Shown: positions 10,012 to 19,362, counted from the stretch's first letter. The stretch: DNA of 64,000 bases from Geobacter argillaceus (GCF_007830735.1 NZ_VLLN01000005.1:154256-218255); one strand, 5' to 3'. Notes: generated from the letters alone by a model not told the origin. Program-made: numbers and translations.

Positions 10012-10821
10012 ATGAAGAAGTTGATTGCAACGACCGCACTGGCAGTAACCACCACCCTGGCAGCAGCAGGGGCAGCCCTGGCAACCCCCTCCACCCAGAT
10101 CTGGATACCGTCGACGGATATCCAACCCTACAAGCAGTTCCACCTGAACATCGACAACTACTTCAGGGCATCGGGTGTGGCCAAGTCTGCTCCTACCACG
10201 ACGGCCACCCGGGATGCCAACGTCATGGATATCGGACCGACCGTCGGCATCCTCCCCTTCGAAAAGGTGCAGGCGGAAATCGGCTTCGACTACCTAGTCA
10301 TTGCCAACGATCCGAACGACAACCACCCGTTTTCCTTCAACGCCAAGCTCGGCACGCCTGAAGACTCCATCTGCAAATTCTCCCCGGCCCTGGCCGTCGG
10401 CATCTACAACGCCGGTCCGACCCAGGACTCGGGTACCGCACCGGGAGTCATTTCCGGTCAGAACATCGTCTATGCGCTTGCCGCCAAGACCCTCCCTGCC
10501 ATCGGTCCGGTTCCTTCCCTCGGGCGGATCTCTGCCGGTTACTATCGTGGTGCCAAAAGGGCTCTGATCAATACCAGCGGCAAAGCGGACAACGACGGGC
10601 TCCTCCTCTCCTGGGACCGGACCATGAGCGAGATCTCCGACAAGCTCTGGCTGGCGGTCGACTACATGAGCGGCCACAACGTGGACAGTGCCACGAACGT
10701 CGGCTTTTCCTGGAACTTTGCCAAGAACGTCTCCGTGATCTTCGCCTACGACATTTACAAGGAGAAGACCCTGGCCGGCAATAACACCTTCACCACCCAG
10801 CTGGACATCAACTTCCCGTAG
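10012..10821 (+). CDS. Secreted, probably outer-membrane barrel protein of unknown function
   Basis: The start is ATG 10012 behind AAGGAGG, giving 269 residues. Residues 1-24 are a signal peptide with cleavage after ALA (MKKLIATTALAVTT... AALA/TPSTQ). The mature part shows alternating polar/hydrophobic strands and many aromatic residues (NFAKNVSVIFAYDIYK, FTTQLDINFP at the C-terminus), which suggests a beta-barrel; I do not recognise a named family. It sits behind a sigma-54 promoter and a conditional terminator and is followed, across another hairpin, by an amino-acid permease. The context suggests a porin for a nitrogenous substrate taken up by that permease; this is inference. Confidence 0.75.
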   Translation: MKKLIATTALAVTTTLAAAGAALATPSTQIWIPSTDIQPYKQFHLNIDNYFRASGVAKSAPTTTATRDANVMDIGPTVGILPFEKVQAEIGFDYLVIANDPNDNHPFSFNAKLGTPEDSICKFSPALAVGIYNAGPTQDSGTAPGVISGQNIVYALAAKTLPAIGPVPSLGRISAGYYRGAKRALINTSGKADNDGLLLSWDRTMSEISDKLWLAVDYMSGHNVDSATNVGFSWNFAKNVSVIFAYDIYKEKTLAGNNTFTTQLDINFP

Positions 10822-10839
10822 TGCCTCCTTCAATGTGAT

Positions 10840-10868
10840 GGGGGCTGGCCACCCGGCCCCCGGTTTTT
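10840..10868 (+). terminator. Rho-independent terminator between the barrel gene and the permease gene
   Basis: GGGGGCTGG and CCGGCCCCC form a 9-bp GC-rich stem (one G-T pair) with a CCAC loop, followed by GG and five T. It lies 80 bp before the permease start, where no separate promoter is obvious. It may therefore reduce, not abolish, expression of the downstream permease. Confidence 0.75.
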
Positions 10869-10948
10869 CGAGGGAAAGACTAAACGACAAACAGCGAAGG
10901 GAAGGGTCAACGGTGCCCCTTTCGAGACTTAATTGAAAGGAGCATCCA

Positions 10949-12841
10949 ATGGCAAATGAACAACAACCCACCAGGGGGACCCTGGGGCTTACCGGCCTGA
11001 CAATGAATGCGATGGCGCTGATCGCCCCCGGCGCCTTCCTGTGGCTCACCTTCCAGATGCAGTCCCTCTACGGCGCACCGATGGCCGGCAGCGCCATGTG
11101 GTTCGGCATCCTCTTCGCCCTGTTGCTCTGTCTGGCAACGGCCTACAGTTATGCCGAGCTGTCCAAGCTCTATCCCGGTCCCGGTTCCTCGTACCTCTAC
11201 GCGGAACAGGCGTTCCTGTCCAAGACAAAAGCCTTCAAGTTCGCCCGGATCGCCAAGTTCGTCACCGGCTGGGCCAGCCATCTCTACTACTGGGTCTATC
11301 CCGGGGTCATGGTCGGTGTCACCGCACTTCTGGCCGGATTCCTGCTGAACCAGTTCTGGCCGGACACCTTCAGCGGCACCTACAACAGCCCGCTATTCAT
11401 GTGGCTCTTCTGTATCATCTTTGCCCTGGGCGTGGCCTACATCGCCTTCCGCGGCGTGACCGGGACCACGGCTGTCAACGTGGTGATCAACATCGTCCAG
11501 ATCTCGGCCCTGCTGGTCTTCTCGGTGATCGCCATCGGTTACCGTACCCAGCACCCCCAGGGTTCCACCGGCTACCACCTCTCCAACGGCGTGGCCGTGA
11601 CCTACCAGGTCGCCCAGGAGCCGGTAAAGGACGACAAGGGACAGCCGGTGCCGGTCATGGTCGACGGCAAGCCGAGCCTGGACAAGGACGGCAAGCCGGT
11701 CTACCAGATGCAGGACATGAAGGACGAAAAGAGTGGGGACCCGATCGGCGCGGACAAGGACGGCAAGCCGGTAAAGGATCTGAAGCTCGCCGCACCGTTT
11801 ACCGTCGACTATGCCGATGGCGCAATCACCAAGGACGACAAAGGGGTTGAGACCTTCAACTACCACAAGGATGCGAAATCGGTCGTTGCCCCCCACGGCT
11901 TCAACTACATCTTCATCCAGGCGGCCATTGCCATCCTGATCCTGGTCGGTTTCGAGACCGTCACCGCCATGGCCGACGAAGCGAAAAACCCGAAAAAGGA
12001 TGTGCCGAGGGCAGTGCTCCTCTCCCTGGTGATCCAGGGGGCGGTCTGCTACCTGATCGAGTACTTTGCCGCCAACTACATGCTGCACAACGGCTACACC
12101 ATGCCGAACGCCGGCGCCTCGGGCGCACCGCTGGGCGACATGATGGTCATCACCGGCACCTGGCTCTTCGGCAGTGCCGCTGCCGGCAAGGCGTTCATGC
12201 TGGTCCAGGCCTTCACCGTGTTCCTTGCCCTCATCGGCACGACCCTTTCCTGCCTTTCCACCGGTGCCCGCGTCACCTACGCCATGGGGCGCGACGAAGA
12301 GGTGCCGTCCCACTTCGGCCTCCTCCACGGCAAGACCATGTCCCCGTACAAGGCGATCTGGGCACTGGCTGTCATCTCGGCGATCATCGGCATCGTTACC
12401 GTGTCGGTGTACCAGGGGGGAACGACCCCGGCGGCGCTGGACAAGCACAACTTCTGGTACAGCATCGGCATCTTTGCGCCGGAACTGTACGCCAAGCTCC
12501 CCAACACCCTGGTCATCGTCACCCTGATCAGCAATTTCGGCACTTTCCTGCTCTACATGATCACCTGCTGGATCGCCATGGTGGCCTTCAAGGAGCACCA
12601 CACCTTCAACACCTTCAAGCATGTGGTCATCCCGGTTTTCGGCCTGCTGGCGAACTTCGTGATCATGCTCTTCTATCTGATCGGTCCGTTCATGGTGTCC
12701 GGCATGAGCTGGAAGGAACCGTACATCGCCCTTGGAGTCGTTGCGGTGTGGGGTATCTACGGCGCCCTCTACTTCCTCCGGGCCAGCAAGGCCAAGGGGA
12801 AGGAAGTGCTCTTGAGCAGCAGACCGGTGGTTTCCCACTAG
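10949..12841 (+). CDS. APC-superfamily amino acid/amine permease with a long hydrophilic insert
   Basis: The 630-residue protein is a polytopic inner-membrane transporter of the amino acid-polyamine-organocation superfamily: the N-terminus LGLTGLTMNAMALIAPGAFLWLTFQMQ, the helix ending SYAELSKLYPGPGSSYLYAEQAF, and GFETVTAMADEAKNPKKDVPRA are typical. It is more than 100 residues longer than usual members. The excess is mainly a hydrophilic stretch at about residues 200-315 that contains near-repeats of D-K-D-G-K-P-V. ATG 10949 follows GAAAGGAGCATCC. The gene lies behind the barrel-protein gene and so is probably under the same nitrogen-responsive promoter. The substrate is not evident. Confidence 0.85.
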   Translation: MANEQQPTRGTLGLTGLTMNAMALIAPGAFLWLTFQMQSLYGAPMAGSAMWFGILFALLLCLATAYSYAELSKLYPGPGSSYLYAEQAFLSKTKAFKFARIAKFVTGWASHLYYWVYPGVMVGVTALLAGFLLNQFWPDTFSGTYNSPLFMWLFCIIFALGVAYIAFRGVTGTTAVNVVINIVQISALLVFSVIAIGYRTQHPQGSTGYHLSNGVAVTYQVAQEPVKDDKGQPVPVMVDGKPSLDKDGKPVYQMQDMKDEKSGDPIGADKDGKPVKDLKLAAPFTVDYADGAITKDDKGVETFNYHKDAKSVVAPHGFNYIFIQAAIAILILVGFETVTAMADEAKNPKKDVPRAVLLSLVIQGAVCYLIEYFAANYMLHNGYTMPNAGASGAPLGDMMVITGTWLFGSAAAGKAFMLVQAFTVFLALIGTTLSCLSTGARVTYAMGRDEEVPSHFGLLHGKTMSPYKAIWALAVISAIIGIVTVSVYQGGTTPAALDKHNFWYSIGIFAPELYAKLPNTLVIVTLISNFGTFLLYMITCWIAMVAFKEHHTFNTFKHVVIPVFGLLANFVIMLFYLIGPFMVSGMSWKEPYIALGVVAVWGIYGALYFLRASKAKGKEVLLSSRPVVSH

Positions 12842-12865
12842 GAATATTCCGGCTGTAACTTCAAG

Positions 12866-12898
12866 GGACGGTCACCTCCGGGTGGCCGTCCTGTTTTT
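12866..12898 (+). terminator. Rho-independent terminator after the permease
   Basis: GGACGGTCACC / GGTGGCCGTCC forms a near-perfect 11-bp stem with a TCCG tetraloop, followed by a TGTTTTT tail. Confidence 0.9.
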
Positions 12899-12947
12899 CA
12901 CCCGCATCCTTCCAACGACGGAAGATACATGCTAGAGTCCCAAACCT

Positions 12948-14741
12948 ATGGAACTTATCTACGCTGAACTCTCATCGCCAGGCCCGGTCCGCGATAACAA
13001 CGAAGATTTCGTGGGCTTCTGGCAGCCGCAAACCCTGGAGGAAAAGCGCAGTCACGGCGCCGTGGCCGTGCTGGCCGACGGCGTGGGGGGGCTGAATCAT
13101 GGCGAAGTGGCCAGCCAACTGGCCGTGGAAACCGCGCTCCAGACCTTTCGCGAAGCCCCTGACGGCAAGAGCCCGCAGCAGCTCCTCACCCAGATGTTCA
13201 ACGCGGCCAATCTGGCGGTGTATGACAAGGGGATGGAGGACCACGGCAAATCCCGCATGGCAACGACCCTCTGCATCGCCGTGTTCCGGAACAACGAAGT
13301 CGTTGTGGGGAACGTGGGTGATTCCCGGGTCTACCTGGTCCACAAGGGGGAAATCAAACAGCTCTCCACCGACCATTCCTACGTCGGTATGCAGCAGAAA
13401 TTCGGCCTCATTTCCGAGCAGGACGCCAAGACCAGCGAGCACCGCAATATCCTGACCCGCAGCGTCGGGCAGGATCCCGTGATCCGGGTCGACGTGGAGG
13501 ACGCCACGGTAGGCAAGGGGGACCGGGTCGTGCTCTGCTCCGACGGTCTCTACACCCACGTCGCTGACAACGAAATCGCCGACATCGCGTCCCGCCTTTC
13601 TCCGGCCCAGGCCTGCCGCCAGCTGGTGGCGCTGGCCGAGCAGCGAGGCACCGATGACAACCTTTCCGTCCAGGTCATTCAGATCAATGACGTCGAGGAG
13701 ATCACCTACTATCGGGGGGCACCGATGTACCACAAGCCGTCTGCCCCGTCCGACGGTTACGAACTCCATCCCGGCCAGACCCTGGACGAGCGGTTCTTCA
13801 TTACCGAGACCATCAGCCGGAGCGGCATGGCGACCATCTTCAAGGCGACCGACCTGAAGACCAGGGAAACCGTGGCCGTGAAGGTGCCGTTCATGGAGTT
13901 CGAGAGCGATGCCGGTTTCTATGCGCGTTTCGAGCGCGAAGAAGAGATCGGCCTCCGCCTGGATCATCCTTACATCCTCCGTTTCGTTCCCGTGGAAGAG
14001 CACCGGAGCCGGCCGTACATCGTCACCGAGTATCTGCGCGGCTATACGCTGGCACATCTGCTGAACAATGTGCGACCGATGCCGGAGAAGGATGCGATCA
14101 AGCTGGCCAGCCGTGTCTGCGAGGCGTTGGCGTACATGCACGAGCACGGCGTTATCCATCGCGACCTGAAACCGCAGAACATCATGATCTGCTACGACGG
14201 CACCATCCGCATCATGGACTTCGGCATCGCCAAGGCCGAAGAGGGGCGACGGATTACCTTTGCCGGTTTTTCGCCGGCAGTGGGGACTCCCGATTATATG
14301 GCCCCGGAACAGATCAAGGGGAAGCGCGGGGATGCGCGCACCGATATCTACAGCCTGGGCGCCATGCTGTACGAAATGGTGGTCGGTGCCACCCCGTTCG
14401 AGGGGGAGAATCTGTTCGTGGTCATGAACGCCCGTGTCACGGGCGATCCGGTGGCCCCGCGGGAACTCAATCCGAACGTCTCGCCGCAGCTCGAAGAGGT
14501 CGTCCTCCACGCCATGGAGCGCGATCCGGCAAAGCGCTATCCCACCGCCGCCGCCATGAAGGGGGAGCTGGACAATCTGGCCGCTGTGTCTTTGACCGGG
14601 CGTTGCGACCGGCTGCAGAAACCGACCGCTTTAAAGAACGGCTGGAACAAGGCACGCTGGGTCGTCCTGGCTGTAGTGATCATGGCCATTGTCTTCATCC
14701 TGTTGTTGCTGCTGATCCTCCAGCGTGGGCCGGCGCACTGA
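12948..14741 (+). CDS. PP2C phosphatase-Ser/Thr protein kinase fusion, membrane-anchored
   Basis: This 597-residue protein joins two opposing activities. Residues 1-240 are a PP2C-type phosphatase (VRDNNEDF, VLADGVGGLNHGEVAS, VGNVGDSRVYLV, LCSDGLYTH, GTDDNLSVQVI). Residues about 275-540 are a Hanks-type kinase with VAVK, catalytic HRDLKPQN (H404, D406), DFGIAKA and the APE motif (YMAPEQIKG). A single membrane helix lies near the C-terminus (about 571-592), placing both domains in the cytoplasm with almost no periplasmic tail and hence no evident external sensor. It stands alone between two transporter genes. The substrates are unknown; a self-resetting phospho-switch is a reasonable inference. 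Confidence 0.92.
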   Translation: MELIYAELSSPGPVRDNNEDFVGFWQPQTLEEKRSHGAVAVLADGVGGLNHGEVASQLAVETALQTFREAPDGKSPQQLLTQMFNAANLAVYDKGMEDHGKSRMATTLCIAVFRNNEVVVGNVGDSRVYLVHKGEIKQLSTDHSYVGMQQKFGLISEQDAKTSEHRNILTRSVGQDPVIRVDVEDATVGKGDRVVLCSDGLYTHVADNEIADIASRLSPAQACRQLVALAEQRGTDDNLSVQVIQINDVEEITYYRGAPMYHKPSAPSDGYELHPGQTLDERFFITETISRSGMATIFKATDLKTRETVAVKVPFMEFESDAGFYARFEREEEIGLRLDHPYILRFVPVEEHRSRPYIVTEYLRGYTLAHLLNNVRPMPEKDAIKLASRVCEALAYMHEHGVIHRDLKPQNIMICYDGTIRIMDFGIAKAEEGRRITFAGFSPAVGTPDYMAPEQIKGKRGDARTDIYSLGAMLYEMVVGATPFEGENLFVVMNARVTGDPVAPRELNPNVSPQLEEVVLHAMERDPAKRYPTAAAMKGELDNLAAVSLTGRCDRLQKPTALKNGWNKARWVVLAVVIMAIVFILLLLLILQRGPAH

Positions 14742-14809
14742 CCCCGTGAAGGTCTCTCAACAGCAGAGGGTGAGACTGTCCGCAAAATGAGTAAGGAGAG
14801 GAGGTAAGA

Positions 14810-15130
14810 ATGACTGTTGTTGCCTGGCTTGTTTTTATTACCGCGGCCATTCTGGAGGTTGCCGGTGATGCCGTGATCAGAAAAGGGCTGCGCGGCAGCG
14901 TCGTCTGGTTCATCGTCTTCGGTTTCCTGATGCTTGGGTGCTATGGCGTGGTCGTGAACACGGTCAAGTGGGATTTTTCCCGGCTGTTGGGGGTCTACGT
15001 CGCCGTCTTTGCGGTCGTGAGTATTCTTGCCGGTCGCCTGGTCTTCAAAGAAACGATTCCGGTCACCACCTGGGTGGGGCTTGCCATCATCGTTGTTGGC
15101 GGGGCGGTGATCCAGACAGGGCAGGGTTAG
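14810..15130 (+). CDS. Small four-helix membrane protein, SMR/DMT-like
   Basis: This 106-residue protein is almost entirely made of four hydrophobic helices (AWLVFITAAILEVAGDAVIRKGL, VVWFIVFGFLMLGCYGVVV, LLGVYVAVFAVVSILAGRLVF, WVGLAIIVVGGAVIQ). The glutamate in the first helix (ILEVAGDA) and the overall size recall small multidrug resistance transporters, in which that glutamate binds substrate and proton. A strong GGAGAGGAGG ribosome site precedes the ATG. It is not tightly coupled to either neighbour. Drug export is only a family-level guess. Confidence 0.7.
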   Translation: MTVVAWLVFITAAILEVAGDAVIRKGLRGSVVWFIVFGFLMLGCYGVVVNTVKWDFSRLLGVYVAVFAVVSILAGRLVFKETIPVTTWVGLAIIVVGGAVIQTGQG

Positions 15131-15216
15131 CCTAAAAAATAGACAGTAGTGGTCCTTCTTTACCTTGCTGACTCATAATGTGCCGTAATTATAATGGTTT
15201 ATGTCGTGATAAGCTG

Positions 15217-15232
15217 TGGCGCGTTTTGTGCT
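15217..15232 (+). promoter_or_regulatory. Sigma-54 promoter upstream of the first amt gene
   Basis: TGGCGC-N5-GTGCT has the exact -24/-12 spacing (GG to GC) of sigma-54 promoters. Transcription would start near 15243, which leaves a leader of about 190 bases holding the two hexaloops and terminator annotated below. Confidence 0.75.
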
Positions 15233-15253
15233 AGAGAATTGCGACGATCGAAC

Positions 15254-15298
15254 GCACAAAGGTGTGCAGATCTATATTCGGAACGGGCAAAGGCGCCT
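15254..15298 (+). promoter_or_regulatory. ANTAR-type dual-hexaloop antiterminator in the amt leader
   Basis: Two small hairpins with 6-base loops lie 17 bases apart. P1: GCAC-AAAGGT-GTGC (15254-15267). P2: GGGC-AAAGGC-GCCT (15285-15298). Both loops have A at position 1 and G at position 4, the defining features of RNA targets of ANTAR-domain antiterminators. P2 shares its loop and 3' strand with the terminator at 15292, so forming P2 prevents termination. ANTAR control of nitrogen genes is established for other systems (for example NasR and EutV) and, as I recall, for Geobacter nitrogen-fixation genes. Confidence 0.8.
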
Positions 15299-15329
15299 CG
15301 TCACCAGATGGTGAGAGGCGCCTTTTTTT
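15292..15329 (+). terminator. Conditional terminator in the amt leader
   Basis: GGCGCCT and AGGCGCC pair perfectly, extended by CACC / GGTG around an AGAT loop, followed by seven T. It lies between the promoter and the amt start and overlaps the P2 hexaloop stem, so it is an attenuator and not the end of the preceding gene. Confidence 0.85.
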
Positions 15330-15432
15330 GTCTGATTTTGAGGGAACGCGGGCAAAGACCCCGGAGATTGCTGCGAAGAGTGCGGATGGGCCATGACAGG
15401 TTCTTTCCGAGTCTGAGAGAAAGGAGTGCACC

Positions 15433-17103
15433 GTGAAAGGGGCGTATAGAAAATTCACCGGCATACTTGGCGTTATGGTTCTTGCGCTGATAATTGCGGT
15501 TCCGGTCTTCCCGGAAGACAAACCAGCGCCCGCGGCAGCTCCCGGCCGGGCTCAAGCTCACGTCATCACGGAAACGTCAACAACAGCTATCGCTGCATCA
15601 CCATCACCCACGGTGATCAAACCTGATCCGTCCGGCGCCAATACCGGCGGCGTTGGCGACGTGCCCGGCGGTTCCGCCAACGCGCCGACCAGGGAGGAGA
15701 TCACCAAGGCGGCCATGACCGAGCCTCTGGCAGTCAAACTTGCCGACGTCATCGGTCACAACAGGATCGCCATCAATATCGCCTGGACCCTCGTGTGCGG
15801 CTTCCTCGTCATGTTCATGCAGGTCGGCTTTGCCTTGGTGGAGACCGGTCTCTGCAGGGCCAAGAACGCCAGTCATACCATGGCGATGAATGTCATGATT
15901 TACTGTATCGGCCTGCTCGCCTACTGGGCCTGTGGTTTTGCCATCCAGATGGGAGGGGTCGGCAGCCTCCCGACCCTTGGCGGGGGCCAGGTCCTGAACG
16001 GAGAATTCACCCTGCACCTGTTTGGTAAGGCGTTCGGCCTGTTCGGCACCAAGGGGTTTTTCCTTTCCGGAAGCACCTATGACGCCTGCGTGTTCACCAT
16101 TTTCCTCTTCCAGATGGTGTTCATGGATACGGCAGCCACTATCCCCACTGGAGCCATGGCAGAGCGTTTCAAGTTTTCCGCCTTTGTTGTCTATGGGTTC
16201 CTCATGGCCGGCCTCATCTATCCCCTCTTTGCCAACTGGGTCTGGGGTGGTGGCTGGCTTTCCGCACTTGGTTCCAACTTTCATTTCGGCCATGGCCACG
16301 TGGATTTTGCCGGCTCTTCCGTGGTCCATATGACCGGCGGGGTCTGTGCCCTGGCCGGGTCTCTGGTGCTCGGGCCACGGTTTGGCAAGTACGGCAAGGA
16401 CGGTTTCGCCCGCCCTATTCCCGGTCATCACATCCCGATGGCGATCACCGGCGCCCTGATTCTCGCCTTTGGCTGGTTCGGTTTCAACACCGGTTCCACC
16501 CTGTCGGGAACCGACCTCCGGATCGGAGTGGTGGCCACCAATACCATGCTGGCGAGTGCCGCGGGCGGATTCTCCGCCATGCTCTACATGTGGCTCAGGT
16601 TCGGCAAACCCGATCTCACCATGAGCGCCAACGGCCTGTTGGCCGGCCTCGTGGGCATTACCGCCCCGTGCGCCTTCGTCAACTCGGTCTCTGCGGTAGC
16701 CATCGGTCTGGTGGCCGGCGTACTCTGCTGTCTCAGTGTCTTCTTCTTCGAGCGAGTCGTAAAGGTTGACGATCCGGTCGGCGCAGTGTCGGTCCATGGC
16801 GTTTGTGGCGCCTGGGGGGTGATTTCCCTCGGACTCTTTGCCGACGGCACCTATGGCGATGGCTTCAACAATGTCAAGGGCAGCGTACGGGGGCTCTTTT
16901 ATGGCGACTCCAGCCAGCTCATCGCCCAGTGCATTGGTATTGTTACCAACATCGTCTTTGTGTTCGCCATTTCCTATGTCGCCTTCAAGCTCATCGATCT
17001 GGCCATCGGCATGAGGGTCTCCAGAGAGGTGGAGATAGACGGGCTCGACCATCATGAAGTGGCGGTGGAGGCCTATCCTGATTTCAGCCAGAGGAGAACA
17101 TAG
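15433..17103 (+). CDS. amt: Ammonium transporter (Amt) with N-terminal signal-like segment and linker
   Basis: Amt proteins conduct ammonium across the inner membrane. This 556-residue member begins at GTG 15433 behind AAAGGAGTGCACC. An N-terminal hydrophobic segment (residues about 10-27) is followed by a long Ala/Pro-rich linker to about residue 95, before the eleven-helix Amt core (LVCGFLVMFMQVGFALVETGLCRAKN). The pore twin histidines are present: H299 (GSSVVHMTGG) and H455 (SVHGVCGAWG). It is controlled by a sigma-54 promoter and an attenuator, and is followed by glnK and a second amt gene. GlnK would block the channel when nitrogen is sufficient. Confidence 0.95.
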   Translation: MKGAYRKFTGILGVMVLALIIAVPVFPEDKPAPAAAPGRAQAHVITETSTTAIAASPSPTVIKPDPSGANTGGVGDVPGGSANAPTREEITKAAMTEPLAVKLADVIGHNRIAINIAWTLVCGFLVMFMQVGFALVETGLCRAKNASHTMAMNVMIYCIGLLAYWACGFAIQMGGVGSLPTLGGGQVLNGEFTLHLFGKAFGLFGTKGFFLSGSTYDACVFTIFLFQMVFMDTAATIPTGAMAERFKFSAFVVYGFLMAGLIYPLFANWVWGGGWLSALGSNFHFGHGHVDFAGSSVVHMTGGVCALAGSLVLGPRFGKYGKDGFARPIPGHHIPMAITGALILAFGWFGFNTGSTLSGTDLRIGVVATNTMLASAAGGFSAMLYMWLRFGKPDLTMSANGLLAGLVGITAPCAFVNSVSAVAIGLVAGVLCCLSVFFFERVVKVDDPVGAVSVHGVCGAWGVISLGLFADGTYGDGFNNVKGSVRGLFYGDSSQLIAQCIGIVTNIVFVFAISYVAFKLIDLAIGMRVSREVEIDGLDHHEVAVEAYPDFSQRRT

Positions 17104-17151
17104 ACGTCTCCTCCTACGGCTGATGTTTTTTTGTGCAGGGTCGTGATGAAG

Positions 17152-17167
17152 TGGGCAGGATAGTGCC
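17152..17167 (+). promoter_or_regulatory. Possible sigma-54 promoter upstream of glnK
   Basis: TGGGCA-GGATA-GTGCC keeps the GG and GC elements at the correct distance but departs from the consensus in the -24 box. It would start transcription near 17179, about 100 bases before glnK. It is weaker than the other two sigma-54 sites here. Confidence 0.4.
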
Positions 17168-17277
17168 GAAATGAGTTTTTTTGTTGTATAACCACTTGTA
17201 AACAAAGATGTTATGATGACGGCACCCTTTATGCTTACTGACAATAAAGGCTGCCGATCAAAAAAAGACGGAGGTAA

Positions 17278-17619
<342 letters not shown>

Positions 17620-17667
17620 ACTGATGGCTGGGCCATCTACCAAATCGAAACAAAGGAGGATGTACCG

Positions 17668-19182
17668 ATGGTACAAGGATGTATCAAGTTGTTGTCGGCT
17701 ATGAGGCCGAGTTACCTAATGCACAGTGTGGCCGCACTGAGTCTGGCAGGACTGCTCAGCGTCTCTGCCGCCGCCTTCGGCGAAGAAGCCAAGGCGCCCG
17801 CTGCCCCGGTCCAGACACAGACAGCAGTCTCGTCAGCCGGGGCCGCCGCAGTCCCTGTACCTGCAGCCGCACCTGCGGCGGCCCCGGCCGAGGCGGCCAA
17901 ACCGAAGAACGTCGACCCGGTCCTCAATACCGGCGATACCGCCTGGATGCTGGTTTCCAGTGCCCTGGTCCTGCTCATGATTCCCGGTCTGGCCCTATTC
18001 TACGGCGGCATGGTCAGGCAGAAGAACGTCCTCTCCACCATGATGCATTCCTTCGTGGCCATGGGGATTGTCGGGGTGCAGTGGGCGGTCATCGGTTATT
18101 CGCTGGCCTTTGGCCCCGACGTTAGTGGTGGCCTGATCGGCAACTTTTCCAAGGCGATGCTGAGCGGTCTCATCTCTTTCAAGGCTGGCGTCCCGATCTA
18201 CGCCCTGTTCCAGAATGTGCCGACCGAGCCCGGTGCCATTCCGGAATACGTCTTTGCCATGTACCAGTGCATGTTCGCCATGATCACCGTGGCCCTCATC
18301 TCCGGTGCCCTGGCCGAGCGTGTCAAGTTCTCCGCCTACTGTCTCTTCGTGCTCCTCTGGACCACGTTGGTCTATGATCCGCTGGCCCACTGGGTCTGGA
18401 TGACCGATGGCTGGCTGTTCAAGAAAGGTGCGCTCGATTTTGCCGGTGGTACGGTCGTCCACCTCTCCTCCGGTATCTCGGCCCTGGCCTTTCTCATTTT
18501 TCTTGGCAAGCGGCGCGGTTTTCCGCAGGAGCGGATGGCTCCCCATAGCCTCCCGCTGACCCTGATCGGTGTCGGTCTTCTCTGGTTCGGCTGGTTCGGC
18601 TTCAATGCCGGCAGCGCCATTGTCGGTGCGAACTGCTCCGACGCCGCCGGCGGTCTCGCCGGCCTCGCCTTTGCCACCACCACCATCGCTCCTGCTGCCG
18701 GCGGACTCGCCTGGATGATCGCCGAGTGGATACACTCCGGCAAGCCTTCGGCCCTTGGCTTCGGTTCCGGCGTCGTGGCCGGTCTGGTTGGTATCACTCC
18801 CGCTGCCGGCTTCGTCCAACCGGGCTCTGCCATCATCATTGGCCTGGGTGCAGGGGGCATCTGTTACCTTGGTGTCATGATGAAGGCCAAGCTGAAGTAC
18901 GACGACTCCCTTGACGCCTTCGGCGTTCATGGTGTAGGGGGAACCTTCGGCGCCCTCATCACCGGCGTCCTGGCTACGGTCGGGGCTACCGGCCTGATGT
19001 CGGGGAACGTGGGGCAGTTCGTTACCCAGGTGATTGCCGTGGTCGCTGCCGGTGCCTACGCCTTCATCGTCACCCTGATCATTTCCTTCATTCTCGACAA
19101 GACCATCGGTCTTCGTGTGGAAAAGGAAGACGAGATCATGGGGCTCGATCAGACCCAGCATTCGGAGAGCGCGTACAACTAG
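17668..19182 (+). CDS. amt: Ammonium transporter (Amt), second copy
   Basis: This 504-residue protein follows glnK by 48 bp behind AAAGGAGGATGTACC, so the two are co-expressed. The N-terminus has a hydrophobic signal-like segment (about residues 11-30) and an Ala/Pro-rich linker to about residue 75. The Amt core then begins (NTGDTAWMLVSSALVLLMIPGLALFYGG) with the pore histidines in GGTVVHLSSG and FGVHGVGGTFG. It differs clearly in sequence from the amt at 15433 (for example FYGGMVRQKNVLS against VETGLCRAKNASH), so it is not a recent duplicate. The glnK-amt order is the classical one. Confidence 0.95.
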   Translation: MVQGCIKLLSAMRPSYLMHSVAALSLAGLLSVSAAAFGEEAKAPAAPVQTQTAVSSAGAAAVPVPAAAPAAAPAEAAKPKNVDPVLNTGDTAWMLVSSALVLLMIPGLALFYGGMVRQKNVLSTMMHSFVAMGIVGVQWAVIGYSLAFGPDVSGGLIGNFSKAMLSGLISFKAGVPIYALFQNVPTEPGAIPEYVFAMYQCMFAMITVALISGALAERVKFSAYCLFVLLWTTLVYDPLAHWVWMTDGWLFKKGALDFAGGTVVHLSSGISALAFLIFLGKRRGFPQERMAPHSLPLTLIGVGLLWFGWFGFNAGSAIVGANCSDAAGGLAGLAFATTTIAPAAGGLAWMIAEWIHSGKPSALGFGSGVVAGLVGITPAAGFVQPGSAIIIGLGAGGICYLGVMMKAKLKYDDSLDAFGVHGVGGTFGALITGVLATVGATGLMSGNVGQFVTQVIAVVAAGAYAFIVTLIISFILDKTIGLRVEKEDEIMGLDQTQHSESAYN

Positions 19183-19207
19183 TCCATCTCGTCGTTACGG
19201 AGATGAC

Positions 19208-19236
19208 GGGGCCGCCTTGCGGGGCGGCCCTTTTTT
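19208..19236 (+). terminator. Rho-independent terminator after the second amt
   Basis: GGGCCGCC and GGCGGCCC form an 8-bp GC stem followed by six T. It ends the glnK-amt transcript. Confidence 0.9.
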
Positions 19237-19362
19237 GTGCCGATAAATTGGGCACTATTGATGTTTGATTGGGCAGTTTTCCGTGATTGGGACGCGGTTG
19301 CAGGGAGCGCCGGAAGCGGCAAGTTCCCGTTAAACGGTCATCATGTCCACGTTGCTGGAGTT

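Noticed and set aside
11393..12838. 481-codon - strand frame across the permease
   Set aside because: Antisense shadow of an obvious membrane transporter.
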